From Brenneria izadpanahii (lineage in GTDB: Bacteria; Pseudomonadota; Gammaproteobacteria; Enterobacterales; Enterobacteriaceae), in contig NZ_CP050854.1 in NCBI RefSeq assembly GCF_017569925.1, positions 1,674,001 through 1,738,000 of the forward strand: 64,000 nt of DNA. Direction: 5' to 3'. Position 1 is the stretch's first letter; every line of letters begins with the position of its first letter. This document shows, piece by piece, positions 18,185 to 26,081 of this stretch. The notes beneath the pieces are model-generated. The model was not told the DNA's origin. It made no database searches and saw nothing but the letters and a program-made list of their open reading frames with translations. The translations under genes were made by a program, and so were the position numbers.

Positions 18185-19995
18185 TATTTTTCCTCCCCGG
18201 CGGTGGACGCGCGATCTGCCGTTTCGCCGAGCGACCACTCCTCCGCCTGGATATAATCTTTCCACAACCGCTGGTATGCCGGGCAGGACGCCAGCAGCGC
18301 ATCATGGGTTCCCTGACCCGCCACCCGGCCTTTTTCCAACACCACGATATTGTCGGCATGCATAATGGTGCCCAACCGGTGGGCTATCATTAATACCGTT
18401 CTGCCCGCGCATAATTGATTCAACGCCTGCTGGATCAGCTTTTCGTTTTCCGCGTCGATACTGGCCGTGACCTCATCAAGCAGCAGAATAGGCGCGTCTT
18501 TAAGCAGCGCGCGGGCGATGGACAAGCGCTGGCGCTCGCCGCCGGACAGGCTGGCTCCCCGTTCGCCCAGCATCGTTTCGTACCCCTGCGGCAACGCGCA
18601 GATAAAATCATGCGCCTGGGCGGCTCGCGCCGCGGCCTCGATTTCCGCGTCGCTGGCGCCCGGACGGGCCAATGCCAGGTTGTCACGCACGGTGCCGTGC
18701 AGCAGAAATACCTCCTGAAAGACGATGCCCAGACGGGCCAGCAGGGCATCCAGCGGCCATTGGCGGATATCCATGCCGCCGATCGTCAGCTCGCCGGATT
18801 CAAATTCATAAAGACGCGCAACCAATTTAACCAGCGTACTCTTGCCCGAACCGCTGGCGCCGACCAGCGCGGTCAACTGACCGGCTCTGGCCTGAAAGCT
18901 GACGCCGTTCAGCGCCAATTGCGTGTCGTAACGCTGATACAAGTCGGTAAATTCGATATCGAGCGCGCCGTCGGGGACTGGCGCGTCGGTCCGATCCGGC
19001 AAGGGAGGAATGGCGAGGATGCCGTTGATCCGTTCCAGCGCCGCCATGCGCTGCATCTGTTCGCCCATCGCGAACGTCAGCCGCAGCAGCGGGGATAGTA
19101 CCGCCGGCGCCACCAGCAGAAACATCACGAAGGTCGGGCGATCCAGCTCGCCGCGCGCCAGCAGCCAGGCGCCGAGCGGCGCGACGATGATCAGGTTGAC
19201 GGATAGCAGCGTGGTAAACAGCGCCCAGCCGCCGGTGCTGTTTTTGGCGTAGGTCTGAACCCAGTCGACGGCGCCGTGGATGGCGGCGGCGAGATCGCCA
19301 AACGAGCGCGCGGTCAGACCGAAACTCTTGATGACATGCACCCCGCGGATATATTCGCCGACCTGATTGGCGATCCGCTTTTGCAGGTCGTTCCATGCGG
19401 CAATCTGCCGGCGCGACTTCCGCATCATCCACCACTGGGCCAGCATCGCCAGCGGAAGCGGTATCAGCGCGGCCAGCGTCAGCGGCCAGTTGGCGGAGAA
19501 CAGCAATATCAAGGCGGCAATCGGTATCGCCGCCGCCGCCGCCGCGTCCGGCAGCATATGGGCGAAGAAGCCTTCGAGGCTGTTGACGTCGTCATTCAGC
19601 ACGCGCCGCAGGCTGCCCGTTCCTCGCCGGGAGAAGAAGGCGAGCGGAATTTCTCCCAGCCGCTTCGCCATGGCGATTTTCAATCGATACTGAATATTAA
19701 AGGCGCCGATATGGGCCAGAATATGGCTGACGGCCATAAATGCCCAGCGCAATGCCAGCAGCGCCACCGTCCAACCGATTAGCCGCCAAACCGTCGTCAT
19801 ATCCGGCTGGGGGGAAAAAAGCTGCACGGTAACGAGATAGATGAGCCAGAATGGCGCGACGCTCAGCGCGGCCGACGCAATGGCGGTAATAATGGCGCCG
19901 CCGAGCGAGTAGGGCGCTAAGGTGATTAATTGCCAAAATCCTTTGGGCGTAACATCGGCTGAGCGTGTGACGGTTCGATGCATCATAAAGCGCAT
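18184..19995 (-). CDS. ABC transporter half-unit, fused permease-ATPase (siderophore type, YbtP-like)
   Basis: This 603-residue half-transporter is the first gene of a two-gene operon. Membrane domain ~25-310 is followed by an ATPase domain with Walker A GASGSGKST, signature LSGGERQRLSIARALL, and Walker B LLLDEVTASID, all intact. Both subunits keep canonical catalytic motifs. A weak Fur-box-like sequence lies just before the start, and a PchR/YbtA-type regulator gene is divergent. The context suggests iron-siderophore (or other metallophore) transport, as in the yersiniabactin system, but only by analogy. Several in-frame ATGs near the start (codons 1, 4 and 5) leave the exact start uncertain. 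Confidence 0.9.
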   Translation of the reverse strand: MRFMMHRTVTRSADVTPKGFWQLITLAPYSLGGAIITAIASAALSVAPFWLIYLVTVQLFSPQPDMTTVWRLIGWTVALLALRWAFMAVSHILAHIGAFNIQYRLKIAMAKRLGEIPLAFFSRRGTGSLRRVLNDDVNSLEGFFAHMLPDAAAAAAIPIAALILLFSANWPLTLAALIPLPLAMLAQWWMMRKSRRQIAAWNDLQKRIANQVGEYIRGVHVIKSFGLTARSFGDLAAAIHGAVDWVQTYAKNSTGGWALFTTLLSVNLIIVAPLGAWLLARGELDRPTFVMFLLVAPAVLSPLLRLTFAMGEQMQRMAALERINGILAIPPLPDRTDAPVPDGALDIEFTDLYQRYDTQLALNGVSFQARAGQLTALVGASGSGKSTLVKLVARLYEFESGELTIGGMDIRQWPLDALLARLGIVFQEVFLLHGTVRDNLALARPGASDAEIEAAARAAQAHDFICALPQGYETMLGERGASLSGGERQRLSIARALLKDAPILLLDEVTASIDAENEKLIQQALNQLCAGRTVLMIAHRLGTIMHADNIVVLEKGRVAGQGTHDALLASCPAYQRLWKDYIQAEEWSLGETADRASTAGEEK

Positions 19996-20011
19996 CCTTA
20001 TGTGTGAACGT

Positions 20012-20030
20012 TGAAATGATATTCATCATG
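20012..20030. promoter_or_regulatory. possible Fur box upstream of the ABC pair
   Basis: The 19 bases TGAAATGATATTCATCATG match the enteric Fur consensus at about 13 of 19 positions by eye, with the central GATATTCAT the best part. It sits 17 bases before the first ABC gene's start, between it and the divergent regulator. It is moderate by sequence and supported by the type of transporter. Confidence 0.35.
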
Positions 20031-20225
20031 GCGGCGGCCCCGCTTCCGGGCTACCCGATTCGGTTCGGTTACCCCCGGATAAGGATAAATTTATGCGGCA
20101 GGGTCATCAGACAAGAGAGCGGCGGTTTTTATTGAATGTGAGAATTGCTTGCAATAGCATATTTGGGGTTAAGTCTTATTACGCATTGTCAGCGCATGGG
20201 CTCGGTGAAACGTAAAGGGAGCGGT

Positions 20226-21119
20226 ATGCAAGGTCTGAAATCGGCAGAGTTATCGGCTTATCCTGGTTTTCCCTGTCCGCCGGGCATGAACGTGAAAACG
20301 CTGGAAATACGTCCCGGCATGGAGTTATCCCTCGTCACTTCCCGCGCCGCGCAGGCGCTGTCTGCGGTTGCGGAAGGGCCGGGCGATGCGGCCCGGATAC
20401 ATTTTAATTGTCAGCTTAGCGGCCAGACGCGGGTTTCCTGCCGCAATCGGCGTCTGGAACTGGAACGCGGCCGGGCGCTGACCACCTTTATTCCCGATGG
20501 CCGTTTCCAGCTACAGTGCAGCCCCGACTGGCGAAATATCGAACTGAGGATCTATCCGCAGCTGCTTATGGAACTGACGGGTGAAGATGATAGGGGATGG
20601 TATGACCCTCGCCGGGGGGATGACGGTCTGCTTTGCCACGTCAGTGGTCAGAGAATTATTGATTCAGCCGAACGGCTCAGCCGCCTGATGATGAGCGATT
20701 CCCCTTCCATATTGCTGGTGCATTCCGCCGCACTGGAATTCCTGGCCTGGAATTTGATGTCCGCCCGCTCCGTCATGCCGAGCGATGAGGGCATCGGCTC
20801 CCGTGAGCGCCGGCAGCTATGGCAGGCGCGCGAACGCCTGCTCAGCGATCTGAGTAAGCCGCCGACGATTGAACAACTGGCGCGCGAGAGCGGATTAAAC
20901 CAGCTAAAGATCAAACGCGGATTCAAGCAACTGTTTGGCGCCACCACCTATGCGCTATTTCAGCGTAAACGCATGGAGCGGGCGCGGGATTTGTTACAGC
21001 GTCATAGCGTAACGGAAACCGCCGCTATGCTGGGCTACAGTAATCCATCACATTTCAGCGCCGCTTTTCGTAAACAATTCGGCCTATTGCCGAAGGATGT
21101 CCGCCGGCTTTGTCTATGA
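20226..21119 (+). CDS. AraC-family regulator, PchR/YbtA-like
   Basis: This is a 297-residue transcription factor. Its N-terminal ligand domain resembles the PchR/YbtA group that senses ferric siderophores (EGPGDAARIHFNCQLSGQTR segment). The C-terminal double helix-turn-helix of the AraC family includes PTIEQLARESGLNQLKIKRGF, RKRMERARDLLQRHSVTET and MLGYSNPSHFSAAFRKQFG. The ATG at 20226 has GGGAG five bases upstream and is preferred over in-frame starts at 20145 and 20196. It is divergent from the two ABC genes, which it probably activates when the cognate siderophore is present. 21120-21491 is AT-rich and has no recognised gene. Confidence 0.9.
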   Translation: MQGLKSAELSAYPGFPCPPGMNVKTLEIRPGMELSLVTSRAAQALSAVAEGPGDAARIHFNCQLSGQTRVSCRNRRLELERGRALTTFIPDGRFQLQCSPDWRNIELRIYPQLLMELTGEDDRGWYDPRRGDDGLLCHVSGQRIIDSAERLSRLMMSDSPSILLVHSAALEFLAWNLMSARSVMPSDEGIGSRERRQLWQARERLLSDLSKPPTIEQLARESGLNQLKIKRGFKQLFGATTYALFQRKRMERARDLLQRHSVTETAAMLGYSNPSHFSAAFRKQFGLLPKDVRRLCL

Positions 21120-21491
21120 AGCGGCAATCATCAGGTCAAATATATATCGCGAAGTACAATAAGTTAGATAATTTATTCCGGCTTCGCGCTTTGTAAAAAT
21201 TATCTGTTTTTGCGGGAGTATGGGCATATCCACTATTTGGATGAGCTTTTCCATTATTGGTATTTTACCTGGTTGCGTAAATCAGGATTAATACATCAAT
21301 CAGGCTTAATATATTAGAGAGCGAATAGAGGAGGCGACGTATCGCCTTATTTCGCTGATATCAATAACGCCGAATGATCTCAAGCGGCTAATATATAAGA
21401 AGAGAGGATTAAATAATGTCCCATTACCGTTGTTGTAGCGACTCCACATTTTATTTAAGCGATTTTTATTGGCTAATAACCGGAGTCTGCT

Positions 21492-22523
21492 ATGAGCAAT
21501 ATTACATCCCTGCCGATACTCGATCTGTCACAGCTTGACGGAGCGCTTGAACATCGGGCCGCTTTTCTGACGAAACTGAATCGCGCCGCCCGCGACGTCG
21601 GTTTTTTCTATCTGGTTCATCATGGCGTCAGCGACGCGCTGCAGCAGCGGGTGCAGCAAACGGCGAGAGCGTTTTTTGCTCTGCCGGACGCGGAAAAACA
21701 GCGTGTCGCCATGATTCACTCCCCCCATTTTCGCGGTTATAACCGGGCTGGTTCGGAATTGACGCGCAGCCAGCCGGACTGGCGCGAGCAGTTTGATATC
21801 GGGGCTGAGTGTCCCGCTGTGCAGCTATCGGCAAAGGATCCCGGCTGGCTGCGGCTACAGGGGCCGAATCTCTGGCCTGCGGCGCTGCCTGAGTTGAAAA
21901 CCACGCTGTTGCAGTGGCAGCGGGAAATGACCGCGATGTCGTTGCGCCTGCTGCGGGCGTTTGCCGAAGCGTTGGAACTGCCCATCACCGCGTTTGATGC
22001 GCTGTATGGCGAAAAGCCTAACGAGCATATCAAGTTGATTCGTTATCCAGGTCAGCCGGACGACGGCAGCCGCCAGGGCGTCGGCTCCCACAAGGATTCT
22101 GGTTTTCTCAGCTTCTTATTACAGGATAACCAGCAGGGACTGCAGGTGGAAATCGAGCCCGGACGCTGGATCGATGCGCTGCCGCTGGCGGGATCTTTTG
22201 TGGTCAATATTGGCGAACTGCTGGAATTGGCGACCAATGGCTATCTGCGGGCGACGGTTCATCGGGTGGTTTCGCCCGCGGCCGGCAAAGATCGCCTGTC
22301 CATCGCCTTTTTCCTCGGCGCGCAGTTGGATAGCGTCGTACCGGTGTATCAATTACCCGACCATCTTGCCGTGAACGCGCTGGGGCCGACCAGCGATCCT
22401 GACAATCCCCTGCTGCGTGATGTGGGCTGGAATTATCTCAAGGGCCGTTTACGTTCTCATCCTGATGTCGCCAGCCGTTATTACGGTGATGTCTTGCAAA
22501 CCAAAGAAAGCATAACTACCTAA
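21492..22523 (+). CDS. 2-oxoglutarate/Fe(II) oxygenase, isopenicillin-N-synthase family
   Basis: This is a 343-residue non-haem iron oxygenase. The N-terminal DIOX_N-like segment (LPILDLSQL, VGFFYLVHHGV, ARAFFALPDAEKQ) is followed by the catalytic double-stranded beta-helix. The iron triad is visible as HKD in GVGSHKDSGFLSFLLQD and His in LRATVHRVV. The 2-oxoglutarate-binding R-x-S is in GKDRLSIAFF. The length is normal for the family. CGGAG precedes the ATG. It heads a run of four same-strand genes, with a methionine-type ABC importer 17 bases downstream. The likely job is to hydroxylate or desulfonate an imported small molecule, by analogy with TauABC-TauD, but the substrate is not known. 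Confidence 0.9.
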   Translation: MSNITSLPILDLSQLDGALEHRAAFLTKLNRAARDVGFFYLVHHGVSDALQQRVQQTARAFFALPDAEKQRVAMIHSPHFRGYNRAGSELTRSQPDWREQFDIGAECPAVQLSAKDPGWLRLQGPNLWPAALPELKTTLLQWQREMTAMSLRLLRAFAEALELPITAFDALYGEKPNEHIKLIRYPGQPDDGSRQGVGSHKDSGFLSFLLQDNQQGLQVEIEPGRWIDALPLAGSFVVNIGELLELATNGYLRATVHRVVSPAAGKDRLSIAFFLGAQLDSVVPVYQLPDHLAVNALGPTSDPDNPLLRDVGWNYLKGRLRSHPDVASRYYGDVLQTKESITT

Positions 22524-22540
22524 AAATAAGGAAGCTCCGT

Positions 22541-23350
22541 ATGAAAAAGCATGTCATTTTCTCTTTGGCAGGGGTGGCGTTATCCGTAAGTATGGCATTT
22601 TCGGTTCAGGCGGCGGACGCGCTGCGAGTGGCGGCCGATCCGGTGCCGCACGCCGAGATCCTGGCGCAGGTGAAAAAAATCGATCCCTCTTTGAATCTGA
22701 ACGTGGTGGAGCTGACCAGCGGCGTTAACGCCAACGAGCTGCTGGCTCATGGGGATGTGGACGCGAACTATTTCCAGCATGTGCCTTACCTGCGCGATCA
22801 GGAAAAAGCGCTGGGCCAGGAGTTTGTCGTTGCCGCGACGGTACATATCGAACCGTTGGGCATTTACTCCAGAAAGCATAAAACGCTGAACGACGTGCCT
22901 GAAAACGCCACCGTGGCGGTGCCGAATAACGTCACCAACCTCAGCCGCGCGCTCTATTTGCTGCAAAGCCATGGGCTGATAAAGCTGAAGAGCGGCTATA
23001 ACGATCCGGAAAAAGATCAGGCGACGCCGAAAGATATCGCCGAAAACCCTAAAAATCTGAAGATTACGGAAATCGAAGCGGCGCAAATACCCCGCTCGCT
23101 GGATGACGTCGATCTGGCGGTGATTAACGGCAACTATGCGTTGGAGGCCGGGCTGGTGCCGGCGAAAGATTCCCTTGGCCTGGAAAGCGCCAGCAATAAT
23201 CCGTATGCCAATATTCTGGTGACCACGCCGGCGCTGAAAGACGATCCGCGCATCAAGCAGTTGGCCAAGGATCTGGAGTCCAGCCAGATAGCGGACTTTA
23301 TCAATAGCCGGTACAACGGCTCGGTTATCCCGGTGGCAGGACAAAAATAA
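22541..23350 (+). CDS. MetQ/NlpA-family ABC substrate-binding protein
   Basis: This 269-residue periplasmic binding protein is of the MetQ/NlpA family, whose known members bind methionine or related compounds. The signal peptide ends in FSVQA before [17 protein letters not shown], and there is no lipobox cysteine, unlike E. coli MetQ. It should therefore be a soluble periplasmic protein rather than a lipoprotein. Family segments [29 protein letters not shown] and [16 protein letters not shown] are present in part. The stop overlaps the start of the ATPase gene (TAATG). It is co-transcribed with the oxygenase, so its ligand is probably the oxygenase substrate or a precursor. Confidence 0.92.
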   Translation: MKKHVIFSLAGVALSVSMAFSVQAADALRVAADPVPHAEILAQVKKIDPSLNLNVVELTSGVNANELLAHGDVDANYFQHVPYLRDQEKALGQEFVVAATVHIEPLGIYSRKHKTLNDVPENATVAVPNNVTNLSRALYLLQSHGLIKLKSGYNDPEKDQATPKDIAENPKNLKITEIEAAQIPRSLDDVDLAVINGNYALEAGLVPAKDSLGLESASNNPYANILVTTPALKDDPRIKQLAKDLESSQIADFINSRYNGSVIPVAGQK

Positions 23351-24141
23351 TGATCGTCATTGAACAGCTTGGCAAGTATTACTCTGATAACGCCCGGCCC
23401 GCGCTGGATAACGTATCGTTGACCATTCCCGATGGTTCAATCTACGGCATCCTGGGGCGAAGCGGTGCGGGGAAGAGCACCTTGATCCGCTGTCTCAATC
23501 TGCTGGAACGGCCCTCATCGGGCCGTATTCTAATGGACGGTCGGGATATTACCACTCTGTCGCCGCAGGAACTGCGCCTGCATCGACAACGTACCGGGAT
23601 GATTTTCCAGCATTTTAATCTGCTGCACGCCCGCAACGTGCAGGATAACGTGGCGGTGCCGCTGGAGATCTCCGGCGTAGCCAGAAAGGAGCGCGCCGCC
23701 AGAGTAAAAGAGCTATTGGATCTGGTGGGGTTAAGCGACAAGGCGCGGGCTTTTCCGTCGCAGCTTTCCGGCGGGCAAAAACAGCGGGTCGGGATTGCGC
23801 GGGCGCTGGCCGCGCGGCCGCAGTATCTGCTGTGCGATGAAGCCACCAGCGCGCTCGATCCGGAAACGACGGAATCGGTGCTGGCATTGCTGGCGGATAT
23901 CAATCGTCAGTTAGGGTTGACCATCGTGTTGATTACCCATGAGCTGGCGGTGGTCAAGGCCATCTGCGATAACGCCGCCTTACTGGAAGCGGGACAGGTG
24001 GTGGAGAGCGGTTCATTGCGATCGCTGCTCTCCGATCCCGACTCGCGGTTGCGTAAAGCCCTGTTGCCGGATTATGCCGCCGAACGGGCATTTTTGCAGC
24101 GTCACGGCGTGGAGGATATTCGCTTATGCAAAGTCGCCTGA
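23350..24141 (+). CDS. MetN-like ABC transporter ATPase lacking the NIL regulatory domain
   Basis: This 263-residue ATPase is of the methionine-uptake group. Walker A is GRSGAGKST, the signature [16 protein letters not shown], Walker [12 protein letters not shown], and the switch histidine is in [10 protein letters not shown]. Standard MetN is about 343 residues with a C-terminal NIL domain that binds methionine and shuts the transporter. This protein stops soon after the ATPase core, so that feedback domain is missing. This fits a substrate other than free methionine, or constitutive uptake. It overlaps both neighbours (1 base with the binding protein, 16 bases with the permease). Confidence 0.92.
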   Translation: MIVIEQLGKYYSDNARPALDNVSLTIPDGSIYGILGRSGAGKSTLIRCLNLLERPSSGRILMDGRDITTLSPQELRLHRQRTGMIFQHFNLLHARNVQDNVAVPLEISGVARKERAARVKELLDLVGLSDKARAFPSQLSGGQKQRVGIARALAARPQYLLCDEATSALDPETTESVLALLADINRQLGLTIVLITHELAVVKAICDNAALLEAGQVVESGSLRSLLSDPDSRLRKALLPDYAAERAFLQRHGVEDIRLCKVA

Positions 24142-24797
24142 GCTGGGAGGATTTCTTCCCGCTGATGCTGAACGCCACGCTGGAAACGCTCTACATGGTG
24201 GGGTTGGCCGCACTGTTCACGGTGTTGATCGGTTTACCGGTGGGGGTTGTGCTGTTTATCAGCCGTCATGACGGCATATTGCCGCTGCCGTGGGTAAACC
24301 GCGTGCTGGGCGGCATTATCAATATCGGACGTTCATTGCCGTTTGTGGTGCTGCTGATCGCGCTGATCCCGCTGACCCGGCTGATTGTCGGAACCACATT
24401 GGGCAGCACGGCGGCGGTGGTGCCCATCACCATCGGCGCGTTTCCCTTCTTTTCCCGGGTGGTGGAAAATGCGCTGGACGAAGTCGATCGCGGGCGGGTG
24501 GAGGCCATTCTTTCCATGGGCGGCACCGCCTGGCACGTGGTCAGCAAAGTGCTGTTGCCGGAAGCGCTGCCGGCCATTCTCGCCGGTATTACTCTGACGG
24601 TGGTGATGTTGATCGGTTTTTCGTCGATGGCCGGGGTGATCGGCGGCGGCGGACTGGGGGATCTGGCGATTCGTTATGGTTATCAGCGGTTTAACGATCA
24701 GGTGATGGCCGGGACGGTTATTGTATTGATTGCGCTGGTACAGCTGGTGCAGTCGTTTGGCGATCGCATCGTACGCTCTCTGGCCTATCGGCGTTAG
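24126..24797 (+). CDS. MetI-like ABC transporter permease
   Basis: This is a 223-residue inner-membrane permease with five or so membrane helices. The binding-protein-dependent transport EAA-type loop reads [26 protein letters not shown] in part, with the conserved glycine. It overlaps the end of the ATPase gene by 16 bases, so it is translationally coupled. It completes a binding protein-ATPase-permease importer of the methionine-uptake family. Confidence 0.92.
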   Translation: MQSRLSWEDFFPLMLNATLETLYMVGLAALFTVLIGLPVGVVLFISRHDGILPLPWVNRVLGGIINIGRSLPFVVLLIALIPLTRLIVGTTLGSTAAVVPITIGAFPFFSRVVENALDEVDRGRVEAILSMGGTAWHVVSKVLLPEALPAILAGITLTVVMLIGFSSMAGVIGGGGLGDLAIRYGYQRFNDQVMAGTVIVLIALVQLVQSFGDRIVRSLAYRR

Positions 24798-24954
24798 TTC
24801 ACCTCGTTATCCGGGCTCTGGATTTCACGCTTAAGGGGGAATGCGGCCGCGCTCAACCCGCTTCGGGCCGGCCTGCCGCCCCGGCCGTCTCGTTATTGTG
24901 AACCGCCGGGACAGTCGCCGCTGGTCTGCGCCGCACGGACTGCGGCGGTAGACG

Positions 24955-25860
24955 TCAAACGCTTTTGGGCAGCGCATCAATATAGGGCTGAATTTCCTCT
25001 CTGTTTTTCAAAATAATCTTCGTTCCGGCCGGTTCGTCAGACGCTCTGATTGGCAGACTCAGGCGTTTCAGGGTGTGATACAGGAAAGCCTGTCGGCAGC
25101 TTAGCGAAACCTTTCCGTTTTGCATGCCGTAGTCCAACTCCAGAACGCGGCGGTGCGTAAGAGGAAGATCCGGATGCGGCGCTAAAACCAGCGTCAGGAT
25201 GGTGTTCCACTGTTTGTCTGCGGCGGGATCTATTTCGGACGGCTCAACGCTGTCAATGCGTAAAATACGGGTGAGCACGAAGTCGCAGAATTGCTGTCGC
25301 GTGTGGCAGAAAGCGCGAACATGCCAGCGGCACCCATCGTATCCCAGGGCGTGAGGGGAGAGTAACCTCGGCGATTCGTCCATTGAGGCGGTTGACTGAT
25401 AGCTGGCCTGAATCGCCATCTTTTGCCGAATGGCTTTTACGATGGTTTCGACCGTCTGCTCATTAAGCGCGCGCGATGGATAATGCGCCCAGTCAATTTC
25501 GGGCGCTGAGCCGATAAAACTGGCGTCAGGCTCCAATATGCCCGTCTCCGTGGCCAATAACTCTTCCAGATAGCGCTGAGCCGAACTTTGCTGATAAAGC
25601 GGGGAGAAATTCGGCGTGGCCGTATAGGTTTTAGCGCTGCGATCGTAAATCAGATTATCAGGCGCGATTTCCATGTATTTGGAAATGTCGAGCGACGCCT
25701 GCGGAATCGATAGTCCAAAAAAAGTGGTCAGGTCCGTTCGGTTGATGTTTCCTTCCCAACGAAGTCGAAAATCGATGAATTGGAGACGGCGCTCCAGTCC
25801 CCAGCTCCGTCCTTTGGGGGCACGCTCTGGATTGGTTTTAGAACTTTTAGGTATATGCAT
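24955..25860 (-). CDS. WYL-domain transcriptional regulator, CapW/BrxR-like
   Basis: This is a 301-residue winged helix-turn-helix plus WYL protein. The N-terminal segment LERRLQFIDFRLRWEGNINR, LTTFFGLSIPQASLDISKY and NLIYDRSAKTYTATPNFSP closely resembles the CapW/BrxR group, whose known members repress CBASS and BREX anti-phage operons. The WYL core follows (LLSPHALGYDGCRWHVRAFC and FCDFVLTRILRID), then a C-terminal WCX-like region. No defence genes are adjacent: one side is the MetI-like permease, the other the pga operon. It is therefore an orphan here. A near-palindrome lies in its promoter gap and may be its operator. It could regulate itself, pgaA, or a remote target. Confidence 0.85.
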   Translation of the reverse strand: MHIPKSSKTNPERAPKGRSWGLERRLQFIDFRLRWEGNINRTDLTTFFGLSIPQASLDISKYMEIAPDNLIYDRSAKTYTATPNFSPLYQQSSAQRYLEELLATETGILEPDASFIGSAPEIDWAHYPSRALNEQTVETIVKAIRQKMAIQASYQSTASMDESPRLLSPHALGYDGCRWHVRAFCHTRQQFCDFVLTRILRIDSVEPSEIDPAADKQWNTILTLVLAPHPDLPLTHRRVLELDYGMQNGKVSLSCRQAFLYHTLKRLSLPIRASDEPAGTKIILKNREEIQPYIDALPKSV

Positions 25861-25906
25861 ATAAATAATAGATGGATCTAATTACTAGACGGATATAAAA
25901 ATTAGT

Positions 25907-25923
25907 CGTATGATAATTATACG
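25907..25923. promoter_or_regulatory. near-palindromic operator candidate between WYL regulator and pgaA
   Basis: The sequence CGTATGATAATTATACG is an inverted repeat with arms CGTAT and ATACG and an AT-rich centre. It is 47 bases before the WYL regulator start and ~160 bases before pgaA. WYL regulators of this group bind inverted repeats as dimers, so this is a reasonable autoregulatory site; a role for pga is also possible. Confidence 0.4.
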
Positions 25924-26081
25924 CTAAAGCTGCTTTTCAGTCCATGAGAGGTACTTAGAACCAGAGTCTGCCATCTCTTCGCGAGCAACGCGAGATTATT
26001 CTTATTGGGTTCGGTGGTCCATCGCCGGGCTATTGCCATAGATAAATTTTATTAATCCTATGAATGTTGGGAGCTGTTGTT

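Noticed and set aside
16418..21119. Complete yersiniabactin-type locus
   Set aside because: Only a transporter pair and a regulator are present; no nonribosomal synthetase, salicylate synthase or TonB receptor is in the window.
24798..26081. Anti-phage defence system around the CapW-like regulator
   Set aside because: The flanking genes are a methionine-type permease and pgaA. No nuclease, cyclase, methylase or toxin-antitoxin frame is present.
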